DNA from: JARIHD01 sp963815935
GTDB taxonomy: Bacteria > Patescibacteriota > Saccharimonadia > Saccharimonadales > UBA4665
Length of the DNA: 64,000 nucleotides
Direction of reading: 5' to 3'
NCBI GenBank assembly: GCA_963815935.1
Contig: CAWFIL010000006.1
Location: 1-64,000, forward strand
The translations under genes and the position numbers were made by a program. The notes below the pieces were generated by a model, which had not been told where the DNA came from, made no database searches, and saw only the letters and a program-made list of their open reading frames with translations. Position 1 is the first letter of the stretch. Every line of letters begins with the position of its first letter. Shown here piece by piece: positions 53,294 through 60,500 of this stretch.

Positions 53294-54792
53294 CAGGCGA
53301 ATAGACGAAGGCTTTCGGAGGCATCGACAGGTGACCACTCGTAGCCGGCTTTGCGTAAGGCGTTCTCTAGCTCCTGTTTGTTGTTGGCTTCGAAGCCAAT
53401 CAGCACCGAACCTGTATCGCCGCCCTGGCCCCGGTAGTGGAACAAGCTGATATTCCAGGTGCCGCTTACGGCTTGCAAGAAGTCACTCAACGCGCCGGGC
53501 CGTTCCGGGAAGTTGATCTGGTAAAAGTGCTCGTGATGAGCCGCCAGGGCAGGACCGCCGATCATGTGCCTGACGTGCTCCTTGGCGATATCCTCGTGCG
53601 ACAGGTCGGTATAGCGGTAACCGTGATCGTGCATTTTGTGCATAAAGGCTTGCTTGCTGTCATCGTTGGCCACACTAACGCCCACAAAGGTGTGCGCTTG
53701 GCCCCGATCTTTTAGCCGGTAGCCGAATTGCGTGATGGCATGGCTGGCCACGACTTGTTGGCAGAAATGCTGTAGAGCACCAGGGGTTTCGGGCATTGAT
53801 ACAGCAAATAATGCTTCCTTGCCACTGCCTAATAGAGTGCGTTCGGCAATAAATTGCAGGCGTTCAAAGGTCATGTTAGCGCCAGAACAGATGGCGACAG
53901 CGTTGGTGTTGTGCATGTCGTGGGTTTCGGCGTAGGCTGCTATGCCGGCAACACCCAAGGCGCCAGCCGGCTCGACGATGCTGCGGGTTTCTTCGAAGGT
54001 GGCCTTAATCGCCGCGCAGAGCTGGTCGGTATTGACCGTAACGCAGTCGTCAACGTAGGTTTTGGCGATCGCGAAGGTGTGCTCCCCCATCTGTTTAACA
54101 GCTACCCCGTCGGCGAAGATGCCGACGTGCGACAGCGTGACCCGCTTGCCAGCTTTTAGTGAAGCCTGCATAACATTGCTGTCTTCTGGTTCAACGCCGA
54201 TGACCTGGACGCGCGGGTTGAGCTCCTTGACGTACTGGGCAATGCCGGCAACCAGGCCACCACCACCGACGGGTACAAATATATGTGTTACGCCTGGCAG
54301 CTGCTCGACGACTTCGCGGCCGATAGTGCCTTGGCCGGCGATCACCAGCGGGTCATCGAAGGGGTGAACGTACGTACGCCCTGTTTCTTTGACGCGCTGT
54401 TTGCAGTAATCGGCGGCATCGGAATAGCTGTCACCGGCGAGTTCAACTTCGGCGCCATACGACTTGACGGCTTCGACCTTAATTGCCGGTGTGGTGCGCG
54501 GCATGATGATCAGTGCCGATATCCCCAGCTTTTTGGCCGAGAGGGCGACGCCTTGGGCATGATTGCCGGCGCTGGCCGCGATGACGCCACGCTTGCGCTC
54601 GGCATCAGTCAGCTGGGAGATTTTGTTGTAGGCCCCGCGGAGCTTAAAAGAATGTACGGGCTGGAGGTCCTCACGCTTAAGGTACACCTCGAATCCGAGC
54701 TGTTGGCTGAGCTTGGTAGCGTGGTCGAGCGGTGTGCGGACGGCCACGTCGTATACACGGGCTAGTAGCGTCTGCTTGGTTGCATCATTCAT
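53290..54792 (-). CDS. ilvA: Threonine ammonia-lyase (biosynthetic)
   Basis: 500 aa, long form. Makes 2-oxobutyrate from threonine for Ile. The PLP lysine is in VHSFKLRGAYNKI, the phosphate-binding loop in VPVGGGGLVAGI, and SAGNHAQGVALSAKKLG binds substrate. Two ACT-like regulatory domains form the C-terminus (FAVSMPETPGALQHFCQQVV and QINFPERPGALSDFLQAV), which usually sense Ile/Val. Last gene of the ridA-ilvBN-ilvA operon, 3 nt after ilvN. Confidence 0.95.
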   Translation of the reverse strand: MNDATKQTLLARVYDVAVRTPLDHATKLSQQLGFEVYLKREDLQPVHSFKLRGAYNKISQLTDAERKRGVIAASAGNHAQGVALSAKKLGISALIIMPRTTPAIKVEAVKSYGAEVELAGDSYSDAADYCKQRVKETGRTYVHPFDDPLVIAGQGTIGREVVEQLPGVTHIFVPVGGGGLVAGIAQYVKELNPRVQVIGVEPEDSNVMQASLKAGKRVTLSHVGIFADGVAVKQMGEHTFAIAKTYVDDCVTVNTDQLCAAIKATFEETRSIVEPAGALGVAGIAAYAETHDMHNTNAVAICSGANMTFERLQFIAERTLLGSGKEALFAVSMPETPGALQHFCQQVVASHAITQFGYRLKDRGQAHTFVGVSVANDDSKQAFMHKMHDHGYRYTDLSHEDIAKEHVRHMIGGPALAAHHEHFYQINFPERPGALSDFLQAVSGTWNISLFHYRGQGGDTGSVLIGFEANNKQELENALRKAGYEWSPVDASESLRLFAC

Positions 54793-54795
54793 TAC

Positions 54796-55050
54796 TTATC
54801 CTTTGACGGTGTGCTCGACGACGGTAGCGCTATGTACGTCGACGAGCTTTTCGAGTTGGTATTGGATTTGGTCGGGGCGAGGGACGTCATAGGCGTCGAT
54901 GTCAATGACTGCCCACGGTCCGGCTGGCCGGTCGCGGACGTGCAGCGACTTAATGTTGCAACCGCGCCGGGCAAATACCTGAGTAATGCGTACCAGGACG
55001 CCGGGAACGTCGCGAGCTTCGAGCGTAAATGTAAAATCAATGTGGTTCAT
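54796..55050 (-). CDS. ilvN: Acetolactate synthase small subunit, short ACT form
   Basis: 84 aa. A single ACT domain: FTLEARDVPGVLVRITQVFA followed by RRGCNIKSLHV matches the start of IlvN/IlvH. It lacks the C-terminal half of the common small subunit, as in IlvM. It binds the large subunit and confers Val feedback. It follows ilvB by 3 nt. Confidence 0.88.
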   Translation of the reverse strand: MNHIDFTFTLEARDVPGVLVRITQVFARRGCNIKSLHVRDRPAGPWAVIDIDAYDVPRPDQIQYQLEKLVDVHSATVVEHTVKG

Positions 55051-55053
55051 GGT

Positions 55054-56760
55054 CTAGGTGCTTCCTACGGGTTTAGCTAATTGTTTGGTGGGCGGCGAGA
55101 TGATCATTTCGGCGAGCGGTGCGCCAGCGGGAATCATGGGGAAAACATTTTCGGTTTTGACTACCTCGGCGTTAATCAGGACCGGCCGGTCGTTGATGGC
55201 GAGCGCTTCGCTGAGCTTGGTGGATAACTCACCAGGGTCGGTGATGTTGATGCCCTTGGCGCCGTAGGCCTCAGCCAGTTTGACAAAATCGGGGTTACCC
55301 TCTAGGTTCACGCCGCTTTCGCGATTGTCATAGAACAGCTCTTGCCACTGGCGAACCATGCCTAAGTAGTGGTTGTTGAGTACCACTATCTTGATGGGCA
55401 ATTTGTGAATACAGGCAGTAGCTAGCTCGTAGAGGGTCATCTGGAAACCACCATCGCCCACAAAAGCCACGACTGGCTTGTCGGGGTGGGCGAACTGCGC
55501 GCCAATAGCGGCCGGGAGGCCATAACCCATGGTGCCTGCGCCGCCGGATGACAGCCACATTTCGGGCTGGTCGGTCTTGTAGAATTGAGCGGCCCACATC
55601 TGGTGTTGGCCGACATCGGTGGCCACAATAGCCTTACCTTTGGTGAGTTTGTACATGCGGTCGATGACAGCTTGCATGGTCAGGCCGTTACGGTTGCTGT
55701 AAGTAAGCGGGAAGTCTTGCCGGTATTCATCCAGGTGGGTGTTCCAGCTGTCGTTACTGGTGGATACTGTAACCTTGCGAAGCGCCTGAATGGCGTCCTT
55801 GGCATCGGCACGCAGAGAGACATCGGGCGAAATAGTCTTACCTAGCTCGGCGGCGTCGATGTCGACATGCGCGATAAAGGCGTCTTTACAGAACTCCGAG
55901 GCTTTGCCGATAATGCGATCGTCAAAGCGTGAGCCAATGTTGAGTAGGAAGTCACATTCAACGAGTGCCTTGTTGGCGTAGGCCGTGCCGTGCATACCGA
56001 GCATGCCTAGGCTTAGGGGGTGGGTTTCAGGGAAGGCTCCCTTGCCAAGCAGGGTGGTGGTTACCGGTGTGTCCATGTGTTCAGCCAGCTTGGTCAACTC
56101 AGCAGCTGCGCCAGCAATTAGTACGCCGTGGCCAGCTAGAATAACAGGGCGTTTGGCTTCTTGCCAGGCTTTGGCGATGTCGCGTACGGCCTGTTGGTCT
56201 ACGGCGTATTGGTGTCTGTAGGCTGGCAAGTCTGGGGCGGCATCAAGCGAACCGGTAAAGGGTCCCGAACTGACATCCTTGGGCACGTCGATGAGTACTG
56301 GTCCCGGGCGTCCGGTTGTAGCAAGGTGAAACGCCTCGTTTATCACGCGTGGTAGGTCGTTGGCGTCTTTGACCAAATAATTGTGTTTGACTACCGGCAT
56401 AGTGATGTTAAAGATGTCAGCCTCTTGGAAGGCATCAAAGCCAAGCATCGGGGTGATCTGCTGCCCCGAAATGACGATGATCGGCACGCTATCCATATGT
56501 GCGGTCATCAGACCAGTTACGACATTGCCGGCACCAGGCCCGCTGGTTACCAGTACGACGCCAGGCTTGCCACTGGCCCGGGCGTAGCCATCGGCCATAT
56601 GTGCTGCGCCTTGCTCGTGTCGCACCAAAATAAGTTTGATCTTGGTTTTACTGGTAGCTATGGCGTCAAAAATCGGGATGGCTGCACCGCCCGAATAGCC
56701 AAAAATGTATTCTACACCCTGACGTTCCAGGGCTTTGATGATTGCTGTTGCTCCGTCCAT
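55054..56760 (-). CDS. ilvB: Acetolactate synthase large subunit
   Basis: 568 aa. Thiamine diphosphate enzyme making acetolactate or acetohydroxybutyrate. The catalytic Glu is in LVRHEQGAAHMADGYARASG, VTSGPGAGNVVTGLMTAHMD is conserved, and the TPP-binding GDGGFQMTLYELATACIHKL...NN motif is in the last third. The FAD region and gamma-subunit domain are full length. Other BCAA enzymes (IlvC, IlvD) are not in the window. Confidence 0.95.
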   Translation of the reverse strand: MDGATAIIKALERQGVEYIFGYSGGAAIPIFDAIATSKTKIKLILVRHEQGAAHMADGYARASGKPGVVLVTSGPGAGNVVTGLMTAHMDSVPIIVISGQQITPMLGFDAFQEADIFNITMPVVKHNYLVKDANDLPRVINEAFHLATTGRPGPVLIDVPKDVSSGPFTGSLDAAPDLPAYRHQYAVDQQAVRDIAKAWQEAKRPVILAGHGVLIAGAAAELTKLAEHMDTPVTTTLLGKGAFPETHPLSLGMLGMHGTAYANKALVECDFLLNIGSRFDDRIIGKASEFCKDAFIAHVDIDAAELGKTISPDVSLRADAKDAIQALRKVTVSTSNDSWNTHLDEYRQDFPLTYSNRNGLTMQAVIDRMYKLTKGKAIVATDVGQHQMWAAQFYKTDQPEMWLSSGGAGTMGYGLPAAIGAQFAHPDKPVVAFVGDGGFQMTLYELATACIHKLPIKIVVLNNHYLGMVRQWQELFYDNRESGVNLEGNPDFVKLAEAYGAKGINITDPGELSTKLSEALAINDRPVLINAEVVKTENVFPMIPAGAPLAEMIISPPTKQLAKPVGST

Positions 56761-56769
56761 ATTGTTGCC

Positions 56770-57165
56770 TTACTGCGTGGGCCTGGTTGCCATGGCAACC
56801 GCCTCTATCTCAATTTTGATAGGTGTATCGCCAGCTACTCGTGGTAGTTCCTTGACGCCGACGGTGCTGCGGGCAGGTCGTGGCTCGTTGAAGTAGCTGA
56901 CATATACGTCGTTGACCGTGGCAAAATCGGCCATGTCTACGACGTAAATCGTGGTCTTGACCACGTGGTCAATGGTCAGGCCAGCAGCCTCGACCATACT
57001 CTTGAGGTTATCAAGGGCTTGGCGTGTCTGGTCGGCAATGTCTTCCGATGCTGTCTTGGTAGCAGGATCGACACCGACTTGACCAGACACAAAATAATAA
57101 TCTCCAGCTTGGCGGACTGGTGTATAAGGGCCAAAGGACATAGTAGAGGCGTTTGTATTGCTCAT
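56770..57165 (-). CDS. ridA: RidA family enamine/imine deaminase
   Basis: 131 aa. Hydrolyses the reactive 2-aminoacrylate/2-aminocrotonate released by PLP enzymes such as IlvA. VRQAGDYYFVSGQVGVDP, NLKSMVEAAGLTIDHVVKTT and the catalytic-Arg segment EPRPARSTVGVKELP are typical. First structural gene of the ilv operon: it protects the pathway from the IlvA intermediate. AGGAAG lies 8 nt before the ATG. Confidence 0.94.
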   Translation of the reverse strand: MSNTNASTMSFGPYTPVRQAGDYYFVSGQVGVDPATKTASEDIADQTRQALDNLKSMVEAAGLTIDHVVKTTIYVVDMADFATVNDVYVSYFNEPRPARSTVGVKELPRVAGDTPIKIEIEAVAMATRPTQ

Positions 57166-57192
57166 TGCAACTTCCTGTTTAGGTAATTAGGC

Positions 57193-57271
57193 CGATTCGC
57201 TCCAGATGGGAGGTGACGGGCTGTGTTGCAAGTTTTATTTAGGAGCGAATCGTAGCATCAGCAACACAGCC
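57193..57271 (-). promoter_or_regulatory. Interleaved inverted repeats in the ilv leader (attenuator/pseudoknot candidate)
   Basis: On the minus strand, in order: segment 1 GGCTGTGTTGC (57271-57261), segment 2 CGATTCGCTCC (57252-57242), segment 3 GCAACACAGCC (57229-57219), segment 4 GGAGCGAATCG (57203-57193). 1 pairs with 3 and 2 with 4, both 11 bp perfect, so they interleave (an H-type pseudoknot, or two competing hairpins). Segments 1 and 2 lie inside the leader-peptide codons; 3 and 4 lie after its stop. The TTGCAAC overlapping segment 3 also complements GTTGCAA right before the ridA ATG. There is no U-tract, so control is probably at translation. Confidence 0.7.
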
Positions 57272-57325
57272 TCGCGCGAGGACGACAATAATCACAAGGA
57301 TAATGCTGCTGATTGCTACGTTCAT
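57239..57325 (-). CDS. ilv operon leader peptide
   Basis: 28 codons, ATG 57325 to TAA 57239-57241. Codons 8-16 read IILVIIVVL, nine branched-chain residues in a row; further Ile or Val at codons 3, 5, 21 and 26. This is the hallmark of ribosome-stalling leader peptides (as ilvL and ivbL in enterobacteria). TACACT lies 14 nt upstream. It is 73 nt before ridA. The peptide is likely a sensor of charged tRNA-Ile/Val/Leu rather than a functional protein. Confidence 0.75.
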   Translation of the reverse strand: MNVAISSIILVIIVVLARGCVADATIRS

Positions 57326-57339
57326 AAGGGTATGTTGCC

Positions 57340-57367
57340 AGTGTACACGTATCGGGCGTGCAGTCAA
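57340..57367 (-). promoter_or_regulatory. ilv operon promoter
   Basis: Minus-strand TTGACT (57367-57362), 16-bp spacer, TACACT (57345-57340). The predicted start leaves only about 7-8 nt before the leader-peptide ATG. Confidence 0.65.
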
Positions 57368-57456
57368 CTGCCCGGTGGAAAATTACTTAACGTAAACTAT
57401 TTACAATAAGAATAATCTACGATATGCTAACAGAGCAATTAAATGATGAGTAACCA

Positions 57457-57864
57457 GTGAGCAGCGAAACACGAAGTACCAAGTACAGTAAAGCGATTAT
57501 CCCAGCACTAGCGGCTGTGGGCCACGCGACTAATGCCGAGCTGCTGGCCGAACTGCGTCAGCAGTTCCCAGAGGTCAGCGCCACGACTGTCCATCGAGCG
57601 ACCGCCCGTTTGGCCGAGCATGGCGAGATTGCTATTGCGCCATCGTCGGCGGACGGGGCTATGCGTTATGACACCAATGTTGCGCCGCACGATCACTTTG
57701 TGTGCCACGCTTGCAGCAATATTCGCGACCTGAATGTCGCACCAGAACTTATTCCCCGGATCGAAGCCGAACTGGGTGGCTGCAAGATTAGTGGCAGGTT
57801 ATTGGTCTCGGGTATTTGCGGCCACTGCCTTGCACATCAAACTAACCACAAGGAGGGTATATGA
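57457..57864 (+). CDS. Fur-family transcriptional regulator
   Basis: 135 aa, GTG start. Winged helix in the first 80 residues (FPEVSATTVHRATARLAEHG). The metal-binding region has PHDHFVCHACSNIRDL (H-x-H-x2-C-x2-C) and a second Cys pair GICGHC, as in PerR/Zur/Fur. It heads an operon with a glutaredoxin-like and a rhodanese protein, so oxidative or sulfur stress is the likely theme. TATGCT about 30 nt upstream may be the -10. Confidence 0.88.
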   Translation: MSSETRSTKYSKAIIPALAAVGHATNAELLAELRQQFPEVSATTVHRATARLAEHGEIAIAPSSADGAMRYDTNVAPHDHFVCHACSNIRDLNVAPELIPRIEAELGGCKISGRLLVSGICGHCLAHQTNHKEGI

Positions 57865-58115
57865 AAAAAGTAACCGTTTATAGTACGAGCACCTGCCCGT
57901 ACTGTGTCATGCTGACGCGCTGGCTCAAGGAAAAAGACGTTGAGTATACCGAGTACAAGGTAGACGCCAACCCGTATGCCGCCCAGATGATGGTCAGCCT
58001 GAGCGGTCAAATGGGCGTGCCGTTTACAACTGTCGAGGACGACAAGGGCAATCTGACCAAGGTACTTGGCTTTGACGTGCCGAAGTTATCTGGTGCCGTG
58101 GGAGTTGCCGCCTAA
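57861..58115 (+). CDS. Glutaredoxin-like protein
   Basis: 84 aa. VTVYSTSTCPYCVMLTRWLK has the CPYC dithiol active site, GVPFTTVEDD the cis-Pro loop. Overlaps the regulator gene by 4 nt (ATGA) and precedes the rhodanese gene with a 1-nt overlap, so they form one translationally coupled unit. Confidence 0.9.
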   Translation: MKKVTVYSTSTCPYCVMLTRWLKEKDVEYTEYKVDANPYAAQMMVSLSGQMGVPFTTVEDDKGNLTKVLGFDVPKLSGAVGVAA

Positions 58116-58378
58116 TGAAGCGCGTAATTATCGACGTTCGTGAGCCCTATGAATATGAACGTGGCCACGTAGAAGGTGCTATTAACATTCCGCCGTTTGA
58201 GCTGATGGCTGGCGCTTCGGAGCTCGACGGCGTTGCCAAAGACACCGAAATTATCTTGTATTGTCATAGTGGCAGTCGATCTGCCGTTTCCAAAAATATC
58301 CTGGAAAAGATGGGCTACACCAACATCGTTAACGGCATCAACAAGGACTTTGTAGAAGCCCGCTACGCCGCGAAGTAA
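58115..58378 (+). CDS. Rhodanese-like sulfurtransferase
   Basis: 87 aa, single domain. IDVREPYEYERGHVEGAINI and the active-site Cys loop YCHSGSRSAVSK (C-x-S-G-x-R-S) are typical of PspE/GlpE-type proteins. It carries sulfane sulfur and may work with the adjacent glutaredoxin. Confidence 0.9.
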   Translation: MKRVIIDVREPYEYERGHVEGAINIPPFELMAGASELDGVAKDTEIILYCHSGSRSAVSKNILEKMGYTNIVNGINKDFVEARYAAK

Positions 58379-58464
58379 CACGGGGCAGCTAAGCTGCTGT
58401 GGACTGGCTGCATGTTTTTGTGTTTTTCCTTGCATTCCAAGGCACCTCCTGCTACATTCCCCCC

Positions 58465-58653
58465 ATGCCTGAACTGCTAGAACAACCAACTGTCGAATTC
58501 GCAACTCTCCCAATAGTCCTAAGCGGTGAACTCACCGACAACTTTACTTCGCCAAACCTCCTCGAAGAGACACCTTCGTCAGAGACAGAAAGCCCAGCTG
58601 CGCTGGTTGTGGCTAAAACTATTGCCGCGACTGAGGCGGTCGACCACTTATAG
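58465..58653 (+). CDS. Small acidic protein, hypothetical
   Basis: 62 aa from ATG 58465, 6 nt after TACATT (58453-58458). Acidic, Thr/Ser/Glu-rich (LLEETPSSETESPAALVV); no domain. It is similar in size and composition to the 64-aa protein at 23504, but no clear alignment is visible. Confidence 0.45.
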   Translation: MPELLEQPTVEFATLPIVLSGELTDNFTSPNLLEETPSSETESPAALVVAKTIAATEAVDHL

Positions 58654-58783
58654 TCAGCGTGGCTGGACATGGTCGGCGGTCAGCAAACCACCCATGTATC
58701 TGCAGAGGGAGCCAGGCCACACTAATATGAAGGCTTGGCTTGTGCACATACGTACGCAAGATGATATAAATGTAGGGTAAGCC

Positions 58784-59362
58784 ATGAAAAAGCCCATCAT
58801 ATTAATCACATCGATAGTGGCAGTAGTATCCCTAGCCACTGGCTTGGCGTATATTCATCATCGTACAAGTTGGAGCGACCAGCATCCGTTGTCGGACTCT
58901 AAAGTTGGCTTCAGGCTGCTATATCCCAACACACTACCTCCCGGTTACGCAGTAAAGACCAAAACTATATATATTCACCACAGTAGGCCACATGTTTTGA
59001 AGGATGCTTCTATTGTAATGAGCTTCCGAAAACAGGACGCGCTCTATGGTATCCAGGAACGTCGTGCAAACAATGAAGATACAACTACGACAAAACTGGA
59101 CAACTTTGACCCCGTCAGCAAAGAGCCGACCTGCACGCAACGCCAAACTCCTAAAGGTCAGGAATACCGTCTCTGTCACTGGATTGAGTTTGGCAAGGTT
59201 AGTGTCTTTGAAGTAAAACTTATAATGCAAGGCATATATTTTCAGGCAACATTTCCCGCGTCACAAGACGCCCCATTGTCCGAAACTGAACTGAATGCCT
59301 TTATTGACTCTCTTCACGTTATAAATCCCAGCGGCATATCCATTATGGCTGATACAGTGTAG
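58784..59362 (+). CDS. Membrane-anchored extracytoplasmic protein, hypothetical
   Basis: 192 aa. One N-terminal membrane segment (about residues 5-23, IILITSIVAVVSLATGLAYI), the rest outside. Two Cys (TCTQRQTPKGQEYRLCHW) may form a disulfide. No known family. A decayed second copy follows directly (59395-59992), with WND-HPLSDSNVGF against WSDQHPLSDSKVGF here, showing a local duplication. Confidence 0.65.
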   Translation: MKKPIILITSIVAVVSLATGLAYIHHRTSWSDQHPLSDSKVGFRLLYPNTLPPGYAVKTKTIYIHHSRPHVLKDASIVMSFRKQDALYGIQERRANNEDTTTTKLDNFDPVSKEPTCTQRQTPKGQEYRLCHWIEFGKVSVFEVKLIMQGIYFQATFPASQDAPLSETELNAFIDSLHVINPSGISIMADTV

Positions 59363-59394
59363 GGCTCCTACTGAGATAGGATGGGCATGCCCCA

Positions 59395-59992
59395 TTTACC
59401 TAAAAACAGTGATTATTGCTGCCGTCTTCGTGCTCGCGATAGCGACAACAGCTCTAACCCTTTTCGTCATTCATTCCCCGCCATCAGCGCGCCTGGAACG
59501 ACACACATCCTTTGTCTGACTCTAATGTTGGCTTTCAAATGTACGTCCCTACTGAAATACCCGGAGGGTTGCGTATTACAGGTAAGAGAATCAATATACG
59601 CCATGCAGGCTTTTACGGCTCGGAAAAAGTGATCCAAACGGGATAGTAAGTGTATCCGTTGATATGAATCTCCGTAAAGGAAATTGGGTGTATAGCATTC
59701 AGGAATCCCGTGCAGGTACGTATACATCGACGACGTTGCGCAACTACGATCCAGACAGCAAAAGCCCACTTGTACACAGCGTAAATCACCCAAGGGGCAA
59801 TCATACCGTCTTTGCCACTGGACGGATTATGGCCGGATAAGCGTATTCGAGACAAAGTTCAACGAGAATGGTACGTACATCGATACGACACTCCCGGTAA
59901 CCTTAGATAAACCTCTCTACAGCTACGTGGACTCTTTCAGGAAAGCAGACCTGACAGGAGTGCTGACAAAGAGGAGTATGTTGCCAAAGTAG
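59395..59992 (+). pseudogene. Decayed paralogue of the 58784 membrane protein
   Basis: Three frames must be joined to read it: KTVIIAAVFVLAIATTALTL, then WNDTHPLSDSNVGFQMYVPT, then GIVSVSVDMNLRKGNWVYSI and TCTQRKSPKGQSYRLCHWTD, ending at TAG 59990-59992. Breaks lie near 59492, 59636 and 59767, and no good start codon is in frame. It aligns along its whole length with the intact copy upstream, so it is a duplicate that has lost function, unless the breaks are sequence errors. Confidence 0.65.
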
Positions 59993-60063
59993 GTGGGCGA
60001 ACAGCGCCTCCGACGAGCGTTGAGCCTTTGCTTTATATCCCGAAATGCGCTTAAATAGTGCTA

Positions 60064-60360
60064 ATGGCTAAAACAAAACAAACCGCTCGCAAAGGCAGGA
60101 CCAAGACCTCCACACCAGCAGCCTCGTTCGACGGGGTGTACCTGTTCAAGATGGTGCTATACCTGTTGCTCGGTTCGATGTGGCTCAAGATTACTAAGCA
60201 TGGCGACCTAAGCGTGCCTATCCCTATTGGCCTGATTATCGGGCTGATCTTTACGTTGCACGAACACTTCCAAATCGACCGCAAGATCGAGTACGCAGTT
60301 ATGCTTGTGGCGATGCTATTTGGCTATTTTGCCCCCTACGGTTTGTATATCAACTTTTAG
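60064..60360 (+). CDS. Small membrane protein with a basic N-terminus
   Basis: 98 aa from ATG 60064. A Lys/Arg/Thr-rich cytoplasmic start (MAKTKQTARKGRTKTSTPAA) precedes about three hydrophobic segments (VYLFKMVLYLLLGSMWL; IPIGLIIGLIFTL; YAVMLVAMLFGYFAPYGLYI). TAAATA-type sequence lies shortly before the ATG, without a ribosome site. Function unknown. The TKQTARK heptamer equals residues 3-9 of histone H3, probably by chance. Confidence 0.6.
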   Translation: MAKTKQTARKGRTKTSTPAASFDGVYLFKMVLYLLLGSMWLKITKHGDLSVPIPIGLIIGLIFTLHEHFQIDRKIEYAVMLVAMLFGYFAPYGLYINF

Positions 60361-60370
60361 CTGAACTACT

Positions 60371-60477
60371 AGAGGCGGGCATGTCCCATCGAAGGGGCTA
60401 GCCTATAGAGCTTTGAGCGAACCGATATCGGTGCCTTTGGAGGTGAGCATGCCCGTAGAGGGGACATGCCCGCCTCT
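60371..60477. repeat. Long inverted repeat upstream of murC
   Basis: AGAGGCGGGCATGTCCC (60371-60387) is perfectly complementary to 60461-60477, a 17-bp stem around 73 nt, which includes the palindrome ACCGATATCGGT (60421-60432). A GGGCATGCCC core also occurs at about 59391. It may be a REP/MITE-like element or a regulatory RNA structure in the murC leader region. Confidence 0.6.
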
Positions 60478-60500
60478 GGCCGCTATGGTACACTAACAAT

